This document shows positions 17,920 to 27,865 of a stretch of DNA of 64,000 bases, piece after piece. The stretch comes from Streptomyces sp. D2-8. GTDB taxonomy: Bacteria; Actinomycetota; Actinomycetes; Streptomycetales; Streptomycetaceae. The DNA lies in NCBI RefSeq assembly GCF_023184515.1, contig NZ_JAAHBP010000003.1, positions 496,001 to 560,000 on the forward strand. Direction: 5' to 3'. The notes under the pieces are model-generated. The model was given only the letters and a program-made list of their open reading frames with translations. It was not told the origin of the DNA and did no database searches. Numbering within the stretch: the first letter of the stretch is position 1; each line of letters begins with the position of its first letter. The translations under genes and the position numbers were made by a program.

Positions 17920-18783
17920 ATGCCGGAACTCCCCGAGGTCGAGGCGCTCAAGGACTTCCTGACCGAGCATCTCGTCGGCCACGAGATCGTACGGGTGCTG
18001 CCCGTCGCGATCAGCGTCCTGAAGACGTACGCACCGCCCCTGTCCGCGCTGGAGGGCCAGGAGGTCGCCGCCGTACGCCGCTACGGCAAGTTCCTCGACC
18101 TGGAGACCGCGGACGGCCCGCACTTCGTGACGCACCTGGCCCGCGCGGGCTGGCTGCACTGGAAGGACCGCCTCCCCGACGGCCCGCCCCGCCCCGGCAA
18201 GGGCCCCCTCGCGCTGCGCGTGGCCCTGGAGACCGGCGCCGGCTTCGACCTGACCGAGGCCGGCACCCAGAAGCGCCTCGCCGTGTACGTCGTGGGCGAC
18301 CCGCAGGAGGTCCCGGGCGTGGCCCGGCTCGGCCCGGACCCGCTCGCCGACGACTTCGACGAGCAGCGCTTCGCCGAGCTCCTGGCCGGTGAACGGCGCC
18401 GGCTCAAGGGCGCGTTGCGCGACCAGAGCCTGATCGCGGGCGTGGGCAACGCCTACAGCGACGAGATCCTGCACGCGGCGAAGATGTCGCCCTTCAAACT
18501 GGCGGCGTCCCTGAGCGCTGAGGAGACCGGGCGGCTCTACGCGGCCCTGCGCGACACGCTCACCGAGGCGGTCGAACGCTCCAGGGGCGTGGCGGCCGGG
18601 CGGCTGAAGGCCGAGAAGAAGAGCGGACTGCGCGTCCACGGCCGCACCGGCGAGCCCTGCCCGGTGTGCGGCGACACCATTCGCGAAGTGTCCTTCGCCG
18701 ACTCCTCGCTCCAGTACTGCCCGACCTGCCAGACGGGCGGCAAGCCACTGGCGGACCGAAGGATGTCCCGGCTGCTGAAGTGA
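17920..18783 (+). CDS. Fpg/Nei family DNA glycosylase
   Basis: 287 residues. Base-excision-repair enzyme that removes oxidised bases and nicks the DNA by beta/delta elimination. The N-terminal MPELPEVE supplies the catalytic Pro2 and Glu3. The helix-two-turn-helix is seen at GVGNAYSDEILHAAKMSP. The C-terminal zinc finger has CPVCG and CPTCQ, with the DNA-contact Arg in the ADRRMSRLL tail. Both zinc pairs are intact, so it should be active. It may be an Fpg or an Nei; the sequence alone does not settle the lesion preference. It starts 22 bases after the phosphatase stop. Confidence 0.92.
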   Translation: MPELPEVEALKDFLTEHLVGHEIVRVLPVAISVLKTYAPPLSALEGQEVAAVRRYGKFLDLETADGPHFVTHLARAGWLHWKDRLPDGPPRPGKGPLALRVALETGAGFDLTEAGTQKRLAVYVVGDPQEVPGVARLGPDPLADDFDEQRFAELLAGERRRLKGALRDQSLIAGVGNAYSDEILHAAKMSPFKLAASLSAEETGRLYAALRDTLTEAVERSRGVAAGRLKAEKKSGLRVHGRTGEPCPVCGDTIREVSFADSSLQYCPTCQTGGKPLADRRMSRLLK

Positions 18784-18891
18784 GCCGTGCACCCCGTCAC
18801 CGGGACGGCGGCGACCACTCGAACGGATGCGTCGTCCAGCAGTCTCACAGCGGGGCGCGGGGAGCGCCCGGCGACAGGGGCGTACGGATGG

Positions 18892-19545
18892 TCAGCTCGG
18901 CTGGAGTTTCCAGAGGACCTCGCCGGTCGCCGAGCGGATCTCGTAGCGGGCGATCTGCCCCGGATGCATCGAGGAGCTGGCCATCATCGTGTTGGGGTGG
19001 TCGTCGTGGCCGGGGCCGTGCCAGCTGGTCGCGGTCTCCTCGGTGCCGTCGTGTCCGACGATGACCAGGTGGCAGGCGCGCGAATCCGCGCCGTCCTTCA
19101 CCTTCAGCTCGACCTGGCTGCCCGAGGCCTCGTCCGCTGTCGTGACCTGCGCCCACATCCCCGTCCGCGCGTCGGTCGCCGCGACGGTCAGGGATTCCTC
19201 GGCGCTGCCCTCGGCCATCATCGCGATGCCGGGCACCGACGCCGCGAAGACCACCGAGGCGGCCAGGGCGAACAGCAGGCGTCTGCGCCCGGCCCGGCGC
19301 CGGGTCGCCACCTCGGCCAGCAGCCCGTCCAGCATGCGCGGCCCGGGCTGCGCCATCGGGTGCACGAACCGTGGCGTCGCCCGCCGGTACAGCATCAACT
19401 GCCGTGTGGCCGGGCCGAATTCCGTCACCTCTGCAGCGCACCGAGGGCACTCCATGAGGTGGTCCTCGAAGCGGAAGGCCTCCGCCTCGTCCAGCACGCC
19501 GAGCGCGTAGGCCGCGACGTCGCGATGCCTCTCCAGGGACCTCAT
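18892..19545 (-). CDS. Zinc-finger anti-sigma factor
   Basis: 217 residues. The N-terminal zf-HC2 ZAS motif His29-x3-Cys33-x2-Cys36 binds the partner ECF sigma factor. A single membrane helix lies at about residues 88-108 (LLFALAASVVFAASVPGIAM). The outer domain (110-217) ends MHPGQIARYEIRSATGEVLW, like the sensor domain of RskA/RslA-type anti-sigmas. It should hold the sigma factor at 20362-20907 inactive until the outer domain is triggered. It is the third gene of a same-strand sigma / unknown / anti-sigma series. Confidence 0.9.
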   Translation of the reverse strand: MRSLERHRDVAAYALGVLDEAEAFRFEDHLMECPRCAAEVTEFGPATRQLMLYRRATPRFVHPMAQPGPRMLDGLLAEVATRRRAGRRRLLFALAASVVFAASVPGIAMMAEGSAEESLTVAATDARTGMWAQVTTADEASGSQVELKVKDGADSRACHLVIVGHDGTEETATSWHGPGHDDHPNTMMASSSMHPGQIARYEIRSATGEVLWKLQPS

Positions 19546-19696
19546 GCCGAATCCTCGTGCCGTTGGGTGTGGGTGGGGTTACTCCTTGCTCCCACCGGTA
19601 CGGACCAGGCAGCGGAATCACTCAAGCCGGTGACACAATCGCAACCAAAGGATTCGGAGCGCTCCGGTCCCCGGATTGGTCCGGGGCCGCAGAAAT

Positions 19697-20209
19697 CTAA
19701 AAAAGGTGGATCGCGAGGTGTCCCAAGGGCAGTCCGAGCTGCCAGGCGGGCGTCCAGACCTTCGGCCCCTCGTCCTCCCCGGCCACCGGAGCGCCCCCCG
19801 GCACCGCGTTCAGATCGGGTGCGAGCAGCTCCGTCTCCTGAAGCCAGCGCCAGGCCTCCTCCGCGAGAGCCAGGTCCGGCGCGGGCCGGCCCGACGCCGC
19901 GGCGCCGGCGGCGAGCTCGGCCAGCCGCTCGCGCACCCAGTCCTGCCACGGCTGGTCGTACGCGGTCAGCGACAGCCACGTCTCCAGCTGGGTGACGACC
20001 CGGATGCCGGACAGCTCCCCGTCGGTGTCGGAGAGGAAGATGGTCAGCGCCAGGGCATCGCGCCCGGCGCGGAACTCGAAGGACGTCGGCGGCATCAGAT
20101 CGCCGGTCCGCAGCAGCTCGTCGGCGATGTACTCGGCGTACAACCACGCCATGGGGACGGTCAGTTCACCGTCGGCACCGTCCGTGCTCTCCTGCTCTCT
20201 GTCCAGCAT
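19697..20209 (-). CDS. Unknown protein between sigma and anti-sigma genes
   Basis: 170 residues, acidic, no signal peptide or membrane helix. ATG at 20209 follows a purine-rich GGAGGAAGG stretch; the open frame to 20311 is not needed. Readable segments are VPMAWLYAEYIADELLR, SFEFRAGRDALALTIFL and KVWTPAWQLGLPLGHLAI. I do not recognise a family. Its place between the sigma factor (152-base gap) and the anti-sigma (151-base gap) on the same strand suggests a third component of the switch or a target regulated with it. Confidence 0.7.
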   Translation of the reverse strand: MLDREQESTDGADGELTVPMAWLYAEYIADELLRTGDLMPPTSFEFRAGRDALALTIFLSDTDGELSGIRVVTQLETWLSLTAYDQPWQDWVRERLAELAAGAAASGRPAPDLALAEEAWRWLQETELLAPDLNAVPGGAPVAGEDEGPKVWTPAWQLGLPLGHLAIHLF

Positions 20210-20361
20210 CCCTTCCTGCCTTCCTCCGGTACGTGCGCGTTGCCCGACACCGGGCCCCGGGGACGCTGACGGCCCCCTCCGGAACACGGATGAGAACAGC
20301 CGATTACTCAACCGGGGTCATCGGCAAGGCGCTTTACGGAGGCTTGACCCAGCCGTCGGTT

Positions 20362-20907
20362 TCATCGCAGGTCGGCGGCGTATCCCGGAAGCACCCTGCG
20401 CAGGGCGCGCAGCGCGTAGTACGCGCGGGACTTCACCGTACCGGGCGGGATCCCGAGGGTCGCCGCGGCTTCCGCCACACTCGCCCCGTGGAAGTACACG
20501 AGCACCAGGACTTCACGGTGCTCCGGAGTGAGTGTCTTCACAGCCCGGCGGACGTCGAGCATCGCCGCGGCCCGCTCGGCGTGGTCGGAGCTGACCCGGG
20601 CGTTCTCCAGCACCGCGTCGCCGACCTCGGTCGGACGGGCCTGCCGGGCCCGCCGGGCGTCGATCGCGAGCCGCCGCGCGACGGTCATCAGCCACGGGCG
20701 TACGGAGTCGAAGTCGTCGGCGCGCAGGGCCTCGGGATGCTGCCAGGCGCGCACCAGCGTCTCCTGGACCAGGTCCTCCGCGCGCTGCCGGTCGCCGTCG
20801 CAGAGCCGGAGCAGGAGCGCGAAAAGGGGCCGGCCGTGCTCCCGCTGCAGTGCGGCGAGCTCGTGCTCGGCGGTCGTTCCGTTCATGAGAGTGGATCCGG
20901 CCGTCAT
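20362..20907 (-). CDS. ECF RNA polymerase sigma factor
   Basis: 181 residues. Sigma region 2 is visible at GDRQRAEDLVQETLVRAW and PWLMTVARRLAIDARRARQ; region 4 at LVYFHGASVAEAAATLGIP with the helix-turn-helix GTVKSRAYYALRALRRVL. It directs RNA polymerase to a stress regulon and is presumably held by the membrane anti-sigma encoded two genes downstream; the pair resembles SigL/RslA or SigK/RskA type systems. The start could be ATG 20907 or ATG 20886; neither has a strong ribosome site, so the longer form is given. Confidence 0.92.
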   Translation of the reverse strand: MTAGSTLMNGTTAEHELAALQREHGRPLFALLLRLCDGDRQRAEDLVQETLVRAWQHPEALRADDFDSVRPWLMTVARRLAIDARRARQARPTEVGDAVLENARVSSDHAERAAAMLDVRRAVKTLTPEHREVLVLVYFHGASVAEAAATLGIPPGTVKSRAYYALRALRRVLPGYAADLR

Positions 20908-20980
20908 GGCCGTATGCCACCGCAGGGGGTGGCGCGGGCACAGGGCACGTACCCGGCTGTGCGGCGGACGGTCGATCGCG

Positions 20981-21004
20981 TCGACGAACGGTTCGACGAA
21001 CGGT
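20981..21004. repeat. Tandem 12-bp repeat, two copies
   Basis: TCGACGAACGGT occurs twice head to tail with no spacer (20981-20992 and 20993-21004). It lies in the 221-base divergent region between the sigma factor and the CapA-like gene, where a regulator could bind on one face of the helix about every turn. Confidence 0.8.
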
Positions 21005-21128
21005 CAGGCGCCCGGCCATGTGGGTGCCGGACGGGCTGATGAGCGTGTCGGAGCCGCGTGGGGCGTCACAGGCCCTCTTTCCTGATTGTGCGTAAATACG
21101 ACCACAGCGCCCACAGTGGGGTGAATGC

Positions 21129-22280
21129 ATGCTCGCACGCAGTCGACAGATCGCCCTGGCCCTGACCGTCGTCCTGGCCGCAGGCGCCGCCTGCCAGGCC
21201 CGCGGACACGAGAGGCCCGACCGCGGACGCCCGGCACCGGCCGCCGGGCCCCGTGGCTTCACACTGGTCGCCTCCGGTGACGTCCTCCCGCACAGCTCGA
21301 TCATCGACCGAGCCCGCTTCGACGCCGGCGGCACCGGCTACGACTTCCGGCCGATGCTCGCCGGGATCCGCTCCGTCGTCTCCCGCGCCGACGTGTCCCT
21401 GTGCCACATGGAGACCGTCTACGGCGCGGACGGCGTCTACACCGGCTACCCCACCTTCAAATCCCCGCCCGAAGTGGCCCGGGCCCTCGCCGTCACCGGC
21501 TACGACGGCTGCTCCACCGCCTCCAACCACACCCTGGACGACGGCGCCGGCGGCATCGGCCGCACCCTCGACGCCCTCGACCGCGCGGGCGTCCGGCACG
21601 CCGGCTCGGCACGCACCGAGGAGGAGGCACGCACGGCCACGGTCCTGAGGGCGGGCGCGGCGAAGGTCGCCCACCTCGCCTACACCTACGACACCAACGG
21701 CCTCCCGCTCCCGGACGGGCAGCCCTGGGCCGTCAACCTCATCGACGAGGCCAGGATCCTCGCGGACGCCCGGGCCGCGCGCCGGGCGGACGCCGACGTG
21801 GTCGTGGTCTCCCTGCACTGGGGCACCGAGTGGCAGGACGCCCCCGACGACCAGCAGGTGACCCTGGCCCGGAACCTCACCGCCGCGCGCACCGAGGGCC
21901 GCCCCGACATCGACCTGATCCTCGGCACCCACGCGCACGTCCCGCAGGCCTACGAGAAGGTCAACGGCACCTGGGTCATCTACGGCATGGGCGACCAGAT
22001 CGCCGGCGAGATGACCAACCACCAGGGCGCCAAGGACCCGCGCGGCAACCAGTCCACCCTCGGCCGCTTCACCTTCGCCCCGCCCGCACGGCCGGGCGAC
22101 CGCTGGAAGGTGACCAAGGCGGAGTTCGTCCCGCAGCTGTTCGACGTCGACGCCGGCCGGGCCGTGAACCTCAACCGGGCGATCGCCCAGGGCGCCGACG
22201 TCCGGGCCGTCCGCGACCGCATCCGCGACGTCGTACTGAGCCGGGGCGCGGCCGGGGACGGACTGGTGATGGGGGAGTAG
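21129..22280 (+). CDS. CapA family (poly-gamma-glutamate capsule-type) protein
   Basis: 383 residues. A hydrophobic leader with a possible weak lipobox ends at Cys22. The calcineurin-like CapA fold shows VASGDVLPH (Asp51), CHMETVY, ASNHTLDDG, VVSLHWGTEW and ILGTHAHVPQAYE, all metal-site motifs of the family. In Bacillus CapA/PgsA is part of poly-gamma-glutamate synthesis and export. Streptomyces has many solitary CapA homologues, and no capB/capC is nearby, so the role is a cell-surface phosphatase-like protein of unknown substrate. It starts with ATG at 21129 and is divergent from the sigma factor gene. Confidence 0.85.
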   Translation: MLARSRQIALALTVVLAAGAACQARGHERPDRGRPAPAAGPRGFTLVASGDVLPHSSIIDRARFDAGGTGYDFRPMLAGIRSVVSRADVSLCHMETVYGADGVYTGYPTFKSPPEVARALAVTGYDGCSTASNHTLDDGAGGIGRTLDALDRAGVRHAGSARTEEEARTATVLRAGAAKVAHLAYTYDTNGLPLPDGQPWAVNLIDEARILADARAARRADADVVVVSLHWGTEWQDAPDDQQVTLARNLTAARTEGRPDIDLILGTHAHVPQAYEKVNGTWVIYGMGDQIAGEMTNHQGAKDPRGNQSTLGRFTFAPPARPGDRWKVTKAEFVPQLFDVDAGRAVNLNRAIAQGADVRAVRDRIRDVVLSRGAAGDGLVMGE

Positions 22281-22386
22281 GCGAAGCAGAACACCGGCCC
22301 CAGCGCGAACCGGACGGCGAGCCGTCCCTTCTGCCCCCCCGGACGGAAGGGACCACGCACGGATCGGCCGGCTCACCCGGGTCCCC

Positions 22387-22848
22387 CTACGGCACCACCG
22401 TCACCGGCCAGCGCCCCGCCTTCACCAGACGTACCGCCACCGAGCCGACGATGCGGTGGCCCGCCTGTTCCGAGGCGCCCACGACCACCGCGTCCGCCTT
22501 GAGTTCGTCGGCCGCCGTCACCAGGCCGCCGTACGGGTCGCCGCGGAAGGTGTGGAACTCCCAGCGGACCTCGAATATCCCCTTGAGCCGCTCGGCCGCG
22601 TCCCGGATCTGCGCCACCAGGTCCTCGGCGATCTCGTCCGTCGTCTCGGCCACCGGCGCCCCCAGCGCCGCGCCCGCCGTCAGCACCGGCTGCACGTACA
22701 CCACGGCGAGCAGCGCGTGCTGGCGCCGGGCCAGACCGGCGGCGTAGGCCGCGGCGCGCAGGGAGGAGTCGGAGCCGTCCACTCCGGCCACGATCACCTT
22801 CGGCCCGTCCGTGCCCCGCTCGAACTGAGGGGAGTGCTGTTCCGCCAC
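22387..22848 (-). CDS. Universal stress protein (UspA family)
   Basis: 153 residues, one Usp domain. The ATP-binding signature G-x2-G-x9-G-S appears in modified form as VVGASEQAGHRIVGSVAVRLVKAG near the C-terminus, and VAGVDGSDSSLRAA near the N-terminus. Cytoplasmic, function in stress survival not specific. It converges on the CapA gene and is divergent from lysX; the short 89-base gap to lysX would hold both promoters. Confidence 0.9.
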   Translation of the reverse strand: MAEQHSPQFERGTDGPKVIVAGVDGSDSSLRAAAYAAGLARRQHALLAVVYVQPVLTAGAALGAPVAETTDEIAEDLVAQIRDAAERLKGIFEVRWEFHTFRGDPYGGLVTAADELKADAVVVGASEQAGHRIVGSVAVRLVKAGRWPVTVVP

Positions 22849-22937
22849 GCCGCGAGGCTATCGGAACCCCCTGGTCCGCCCGCCGGGCGGGAGCGCTCGA
22901 CGGGCGAGGAGGCGCGGGTGTTCCTAGAGTCGAAAGC

Positions 22938-25900
22938 ATGAGCGTCATCGCGGACACCGGGACGGCCGAGGACACCTCAGGCGCGATACCGCCGCCCCGC
23001 CGGGCGCACGGCTTTCTGAGCCGGGTACCCGAGGGCTTCGCTGTCTTCTTCGGGGCGCTCGGTCTGCTCTGCGCCCTGCTGGCTCTGATCCCCCCGCTGC
23101 GCACCGGGCTGCGCCCGCTCGTCCGCTTCCTGGACCTGCTGCTCGTCCCGGTCAGCGCCAACCTCGCCTACGCCGTCTTCCTGTTCCTGCTCGCCGCAGC
23201 GACCGGCGCCCGCAAGAAGATCGCCTGGTGGCTGGTCGTCGTCTACGTGGGCCTGCTGGTCCTCACCGACATCCTCGGCATGGCCGTCGGCGAGTTCGCC
23301 GAGTCCGTCCCCTCCCTCGTGGTGTGCGGCCTCGCCCTGGTCCTGCTGGTCATCGCCCGCAAGGAGTTCTACGCCGCCTCCCGCCGCGCCGCCGTACGCC
23401 GGGCCCTCGCCGTCCTGGTGGCGGGCCTGGTCGTGGCGATCCTGGTCGGCTGGGCCCTGGTCGAGGCGTTCCCCGGCAGCCTGCCCGGCAACGAGCGCCT
23501 GGCCTGGGCCGCCAACCGGGTGTGCGGCGGCCTGGTGCCCGCCGGCTCCTTCGACGGCCGCCCGCCGCACGCCCTGTTCTTCCTGCTCGGCCTGTTCGGC
23601 GCGCTCGCTCTGCTGAACGCCGCCGCCACCCTGTTCCGCTCCCAGCGCCTGGAAGCCGCCCTGCACGACGACGAGGAGGCCCGCATCCGCGCCCTCCTCG
23701 GCCGCTACGGCGGCCAGGACTCCCTCGGCTACTTCGCCACCCGCCGCGACAAGGCCGCCGTCTTCTCACCCAGCGGCAAGGCCGCCGTCACCTACCGCGT
23801 CGAGGCCGGAGTGTGCCTGGCCAGCGGCGACCCGGTGGGCGACCGGGAGGCCTGGCCGCACGCGATCGCCGCCTGGCAGGACGTGGCCCGCCGCTACGCC
23901 TGGGTCCCGGCCGTGATGGGCGCCTCCGAGGAAGGCGCCCGGGCCTTCGTCCGCGCCGGCCTCGGCGCGCTCCAGCTCGGCGATGAGGCGATCCTGCACG
24001 TCCTCGAATTCGACCTCGACGGCCGCGACATGCGCGTCACCCGCCAGGCCGTCAACCGGGTCCGCCGGATGGGCGTCACCTGCCGCGTCCGCCGCCACTC
24101 CACCCTCGGCGAGGACGAGATGCGGCAGCTCGTCGAACGCGCCGACGCCTGGCGCGACACCGAGACCGAACGCGGCTTCTCCATGGCCCTGGACCGCCTC
24201 GGCGACCCGGCCGACGGCGACTGCCTCCTCGCCGAGGCCCTCGACCAGGACGGCCGGCTCCTCGCCATCCAGTCCTTCGTGCCCTGGGGCAAGGACGGCG
24301 TCTCCCTGGACCTGATGCGCCGTGACCGCACCGCCCCCAACGGTGTCATGGAGTTCATGGTCGCCGAACTGTGCGCCGCCGCACCGAAACTGGGCGTGCG
24401 CAAGGTCTCGCTGAACTTCGCCGTGTTCCGCTCCGTGTTCGAGGAGGGCGCCCGCATCGGTGCGGGACCGGTGATCCGCCTCTGGCGCCGCCTGCTGCTG
24501 TTCTTCTCCAAGTGGTGGCAACTGGAGGCCCTGTACCGCTCCAACGCCAAGTACCACCCCGAGTGGTACCCCCGCTTCCTCTGCTACGCGGAGGCGGCCT
24601 CCCTCGCCCGGGTCGGCCTCGCCTCCGGCATCGCCGAGGGCTTCGTCTCCGTACCGTCCATGCGCAAACTCTGGGGAAAAGGGCACCCGAAGGCCGGGCA
24701 GCGCCCCGCCACCACGGCGGGACTGCCGTCGTTGGCGGTGCTCGGCCTCGCCGGAGGGGACGGGACCGAGCCCGCCGACCCCCTCTCCGGCCTGTCCGAC
24801 CAGGTCCGCGTCCGGCACCACAAGCTCCACCGGCTGCGCGCCGACGGCACCGACCCCTACCCGGTGGGCATCCCGACCCGCACCCACACCCTCGCCGAGG
24901 TCCGGCAGGGCGAGCAGGTCACCGTCGCCGGCCGGATCATGCTGGTCCGCGACTTCGGCGGCATCGTGTTCGTCGTCCTGCGCGACTGGTCCGGCGACCA
25001 CCAACTGGCTCTCACCCGCGACCGCTCCGGCCCCGCCCTGGACCGCTTCACCGCCGACACCGACATCGGCGACCACATCACCGTCACCGGCCAGGCGGGC
25101 GTCAGCGACAAGGGCGAGCCGACCGTCTTCGTCACCTCCTGGCAGCTCACCGGCAAGTGCCTGCGCCCTCTGCCCGACAAACGCCGGGGCCTCGCCGACC
25201 CGGAGGCCAAGGTCCGCCGCCGCTACCTCGACCTGGTCGCGAGCCCCGACGCCCGCGAGGTGATCCGCGCCCGCTCCACCGCCGTCCAGGCCCTGCGCCA
25301 GGGCCTGCTGGAACGCGGCTACCTCGAGGTCGAGACGCCGATGCTCCAGCAGATCCACGGCGGCGCCAACGCCCGCCCCTTCACCACCCACATCAACGCC
25401 TACGACCTCGACCTCTACCTGCGCATCGCCCCCGAGCTGTACCTGAAACGGCTGTGCGTCGGCGGCCTGGAGAAGGTCTTCGAACTGGGCCGCACCTTCC
25501 GCAACGAGGGCGTCTCCTACAAGCACAACCCCGAGTTCACGATGCTGGAGGCCTACCAGGCCTTCGCCGACTACGACGTGATGCTCGACCTCGTCCGCGA
25601 ACTCGTCCAGGGCGCCGCCACCGCCGCCTTCGGCAGGCCCGTCGCCCACAAGGACGGCACGGAGTACGACATCTCCGGGCAGTGGCCCGTGAAGACCGTC
25701 TACGGCGCCATCAGCGAGGCCCTCGGCGAGGAGATCCACCCCGGCACGGAACTGCCCGGGCTGCTCCGGCTCTGCGACCGCGCCGGCGTGCCGTACACCG
25801 CCGACGACGGCCACGGCGACGTCATCCTGGAGATGTACGAGCGGCTCGTGGAGGAGAAGACCCAGCTGCCCACCTTCTACAAGGACTTCCCGACCGAGGT

Positions 25901-26222
25901 CTCCCCGCTGACCCGGCAGCACCGCACCGACCCGCGCCTGGCCGAGCGCTGGGACCTCGTCGCCTTCGGCACCGAACTCGGCACCGCCTACTCGGAGCTC
26001 ACCGACCCCGTCGAGCAGCGCCGCCGCCTCACCGCCCAGTCCCTGCTCGCCGCCGGGGGCGACCCCGAGGCGATGGAACTCGACGAGGACTTCCTCGACG
26101 CCCTCGAGTACGCCATGCCGCCCACCGGCGGCCTCGGTGTCGGCGTCGACCGGCTGGTCATGTTCCTCACCGGACTGACGATCCGCGAGACCCTGCCCTT
26201 CCCCCTGGTGCGCCGCCGCTGA
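22938..26222 (+). CDS. lysX: Bifunctional phosphatidylglycerol lysyltransferase / lysyl-tRNA synthetase
   Basis: 1094 residues. Residues ~30-230 hold about six membrane helices, residues ~240-590 a DUF2156/MprF-type transferase, and residues ~616-1094 a complete class II lysyl-tRNA synthetase with OB fold (about 655-745), motif 2 near residue 849 ([20 protein letters not shown]) and motif 3 near 1064 ([13 protein letters not shown]). This is the LysX architecture of mycobacteria: the synthetase half makes Lys-tRNA, the transferase half puts Lys on phosphatidylglycerol, reducing negative charge and raising resistance to cationic peptides. Mycobacterial LysX is ~1170 residues. No strong ribosome site precedes the ATG. 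It is presumably additional to a housekeeping lysS elsewhere. Confidence 0.94.
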   Translation: MSVIADTGTAEDTSGAIPPPRRAHGFLSRVPEGFAVFFGALGLLCALLALIPPLRTGLRPLVRFLDLLLVPVSANLAYAVFLFLLAAATGARKKIAWWLVVVYVGLLVLTDILGMAVGEFAESVPSLVVCGLALVLLVIARKEFYAASRRAAVRRALAVLVAGLVVAILVGWALVEAFPGSLPGNERLAWAANRVCGGLVPAGSFDGRPPHALFFLLGLFGALALLNAAATLFRSQRLEAALHDDEEARIRALLGRYGGQDSLGYFATRRDKAAVFSPSGKAAVTYRVEAGVCLASGDPVGDREAWPHAIAAWQDVARRYAWVPAVMGASEEGARAFVRAGLGALQLGDEAILHVLEFDLDGRDMRVTRQAVNRVRRMGVTCRVRRHSTLGEDEMRQLVERADAWRDTETERGFSMALDRLGDPADGDCLLAEALDQDGRLLAIQSFVPWGKDGVSLDLMRRDRTAPNGVMEFMVAELCAAAPKLGVRKVSLNFAVFRSVFEEGARIGAGPVIRLWRRLLLFFSKWWQLEALYRSNAKYHPEWYPRFLCYAEAASLARVGLASGIAEGFVSVPSMRKLWGKGHPKAGQRPATTAGLPSLAVLGLAGGDGTEPADPLSGLSDQVRVRHHKLHRLRADGTDPYPVGIPTRTHTLAEVRQGEQVTVAGRIMLVRDFGGIVFVVLRDWSGDHQLALTRDRSGPALDRFTADTDIGDHITVTGQAGVSDKGEPTVFVTSWQLTGKCLRPLPDKRRGLADPEAKVRRRYLDLVASPDAREVIRARSTAVQALRQGLLERGYLEVETPMLQQIHGGANARPFTTHINAYDLDLYLRIAPELYLKRLCVGGLEKVFELGRTFRNEGVSYKHNPEFTMLEAYQAFADYDVMLDLVRELVQGAATAAFGRPVAHKDGTEYDISGQWPVKTVYGAISEALGEEIHPGTELPGLLRLCDRAGVPYTADDGHGDVILEMYERLVEEKTQLPTFYKDFPTEVSPLTRQHRTDPRLAERWDLVAFGTELGTAYSELTDPVEQRRRLTAQSLLAAGGDPEAMELDEDFLDALEYAMPPTGGLGVGVDRLVMFLTGLTIRETLPFPLVRRR

Positions 26223-26311
26223 CCCACCTGCGTGGGCCGAGCGGGTGAAAGTGTGCCTCCACCTCGGTGTTGCTCATGTGCGTCGGCCTTCCGCCGGGCG
26301 ACTGATGAGTC

Positions 26312-27157
26312 ATGAAGAAGGATCAGTTGCTCACCCGGCTGCTCACCCGGCGCCGGGCGTTGATCGCGGGTGCCGGCGCCGTGGGAGCGGCCGCGACGGC
26401 CGGAGTGGTCACGGCTCTCACCGGGGACGGACCCGTCACCTCCGCCACGGCCGCGGGTCCCCAGGTCCGCCGCCCCCTCAAGTCCTCCGAGTACCGGCTG
26501 CAGCCCCTGACCGGCTACGGCCCGCCGCGCGCCGCACCCCGCCGGACTCTGGTGCGCCGCGAACCGCTGCTGCGCGTGTCCGGCCGCGGCCGCACCATGG
26601 TGCTGACCTTCGACGACGGCCCCGATCCCCGCTACACCCCGGACATCCTGGACACCCTGGCCGAGTACGACGTGCGCGCGATGTTCTTCGTGTGCGGCGA
26701 GATGGTCGCCGGCGGCAGGAAGCTGCTGGCCCGGATGGCCGACGAGGGCCACGTCGTGGGGAACCACACCTGGTCCCACCCGTTGCTCACCCGCCTCACC
26801 CGCCGGCAGATCCGCTCCCAGATGGAACGGACCAGCGACGTCATCGAGGATGCCTACGGAGAGCGCCCCGAGTGGTTCCGCGCGCCCTACGGCGCCTGGA
26901 ACCGCGCTGCCCTCCAGATCGGCGCGGAACTCGGCATGGAACCGCTCGCCTGGACGGTCGACACGCTCGACTGGACAGCCCCCGGGACCCGGTCCATCGC
27001 GAAGCGGGTCGAACACGGCGCCGCCCCCGGCGTCGTGGTGCTCTCGCACGACGCCGGGGGCGACCGCTCGCAGAGTGTGCGGGCGTTGCGGCGGTATCTG
27101 CCCGAACTGCTGGACTCCGGCTACCACGTCACCGTGCCCAGGCGGCACTACGCGTAA
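26312..27157 (+). CDS. Secreted polysaccharide deacetylase (NodB/CE4 fold)
   Basis: 281 residues. The N-terminus TRRRALIAGAGAVGAAATAG looks like a twin-arginine signal. The NodB domain covers about 90-281. Motif 1 is TFDDGPD (Asp101, Asp102); motif 2 is NHTWSHP with metal ligands His152 and His156; motif 3 is FRAPYGAWN; the final motif is VVLSHDAGG. All catalytic residues are present, so it should deacetylate N-acetylated glycan such as peptidoglycan or chitin-like material outside the membrane. It is 89 bases downstream of lysX, another envelope-modifying gene. Confidence 0.9.
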   Translation: MKKDQLLTRLLTRRRALIAGAGAVGAAATAGVVTALTGDGPVTSATAAGPQVRRPLKSSEYRLQPLTGYGPPRAAPRRTLVRREPLLRVSGRGRTMVLTFDDGPDPRYTPDILDTLAEYDVRAMFFVCGEMVAGGRKLLARMADEGHVVGNHTWSHPLLTRLTRRQIRSQMERTSDVIEDAYGERPEWFRAPYGAWNRAALQIGAELGMEPLAWTVDTLDWTAPGTRSIAKRVEHGAAPGVVVLSHDAGGDRSQSVRALRRYLPELLDSGYHVTVPRRHYA

Positions 27158-27196
27158 GGAACGCCTTCGGGCTTTCGCCCGCCCGGCCGGGAACGC

Positions 27197-27865
27197 TCAG
27201 CGCACCTCGACCAGGCGGGCGAAGGCGACGACATTCCCCGCATAGCCTTCCTGCTCGGAGAAACCGCCACCGCAGGTGATGACCCGCAGTTCGGCCGCGC
27301 CCTTGGACGCGTAGACACGGTCGCCGGGGAAATTGTTCTTCTCGAACACCTCGATGCCGTAAATCTCGAACTCGGCGGTCTTTCCGTCCTGCCGGGCGAC
27401 CTCGACGCGATTTCCCTTCTTCAGGGCCCCGAGTCCGTAGAACACGGCGGGGCCCTGCTGGTTGTCGACGTGCCCGACCACGACCGCGGTGCCCTTCTCG
27501 CCGGGGGTGACGGCACCGGTGAACCAGCCGGCCAGGTTGGGGTCCTCCGGCGGCGGCGCGCCGACCCAGCCGTCCGCGTCCAGGCCCACGGGGATGATCG
27601 GCGCGTCGACCTGGATCGCCGGGATCCTGACCCGGTCCGGGAGGGCGTAGGGCAAGGGCCGTGCGGCCCCGGCGAAGGTGCCGCCGGGTACCCGGCTGTC
27701 CGCCGCGGCCGCCGTCGCCGGCTGCGGCGGGCCTTCGTCGAACTCCCCCGAACCATTCCGGATGAGCGCGAGGCCGGTCAGCAGAACCAGCGCTATCACG
27801 CCCCACGGGGCGGGCTTCTTGCGCCGCGCCTCCTCTTCCGCCTCGGCCAGCTCGGACGCAGACAT
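27197..27865 (-). CDS. Class F sortase
   Basis: 222 residues. A membrane helix lies at residues 21-36, then a linker and the sortase beta-barrel. The catalytic triad candidates are His132 (VVVGHVDN), Cys198 (RVITCGG) and Arg217 (AFARLVEVR). It is a membrane-bound transpeptidase. Class F sortases are actinobacterial and their substrates are poorly known. ATG at 27865 is chosen over the longer frame because GAGAGGGGA precedes it. The neighbours include two secreted proteins with C-terminal anchors but no LPxTG-like motif that I can see. Confidence 0.9.
   Translation of the reverse strand: MSASELAEAEEEARRKKPAPWGVIALVLLTGLALIRNGSGEFDEGPPQPATAAAADSRVPGGTFAGAARPLPYALPDRVRIPAIQVDAPIIPVGLDADGWVGAPPPEDPNLAGWFTGAVTPGEKGTAVVVGHVDNQQGPAVFYGLGALKKGNRVEVARQDGKTAEFEIYGIEVFEKNNFPGDRVYASKGAAELRVITCGGGFSEQEGYAGNVVAFARLVEVR

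Noticed and set aside
23766..25922. A 718-codon minus-strand open frame inside lysX
   Set aside because: It lies antisense to an unambiguous bifunctional synthetase gene and its translation is low-complexity; a GC shadow.
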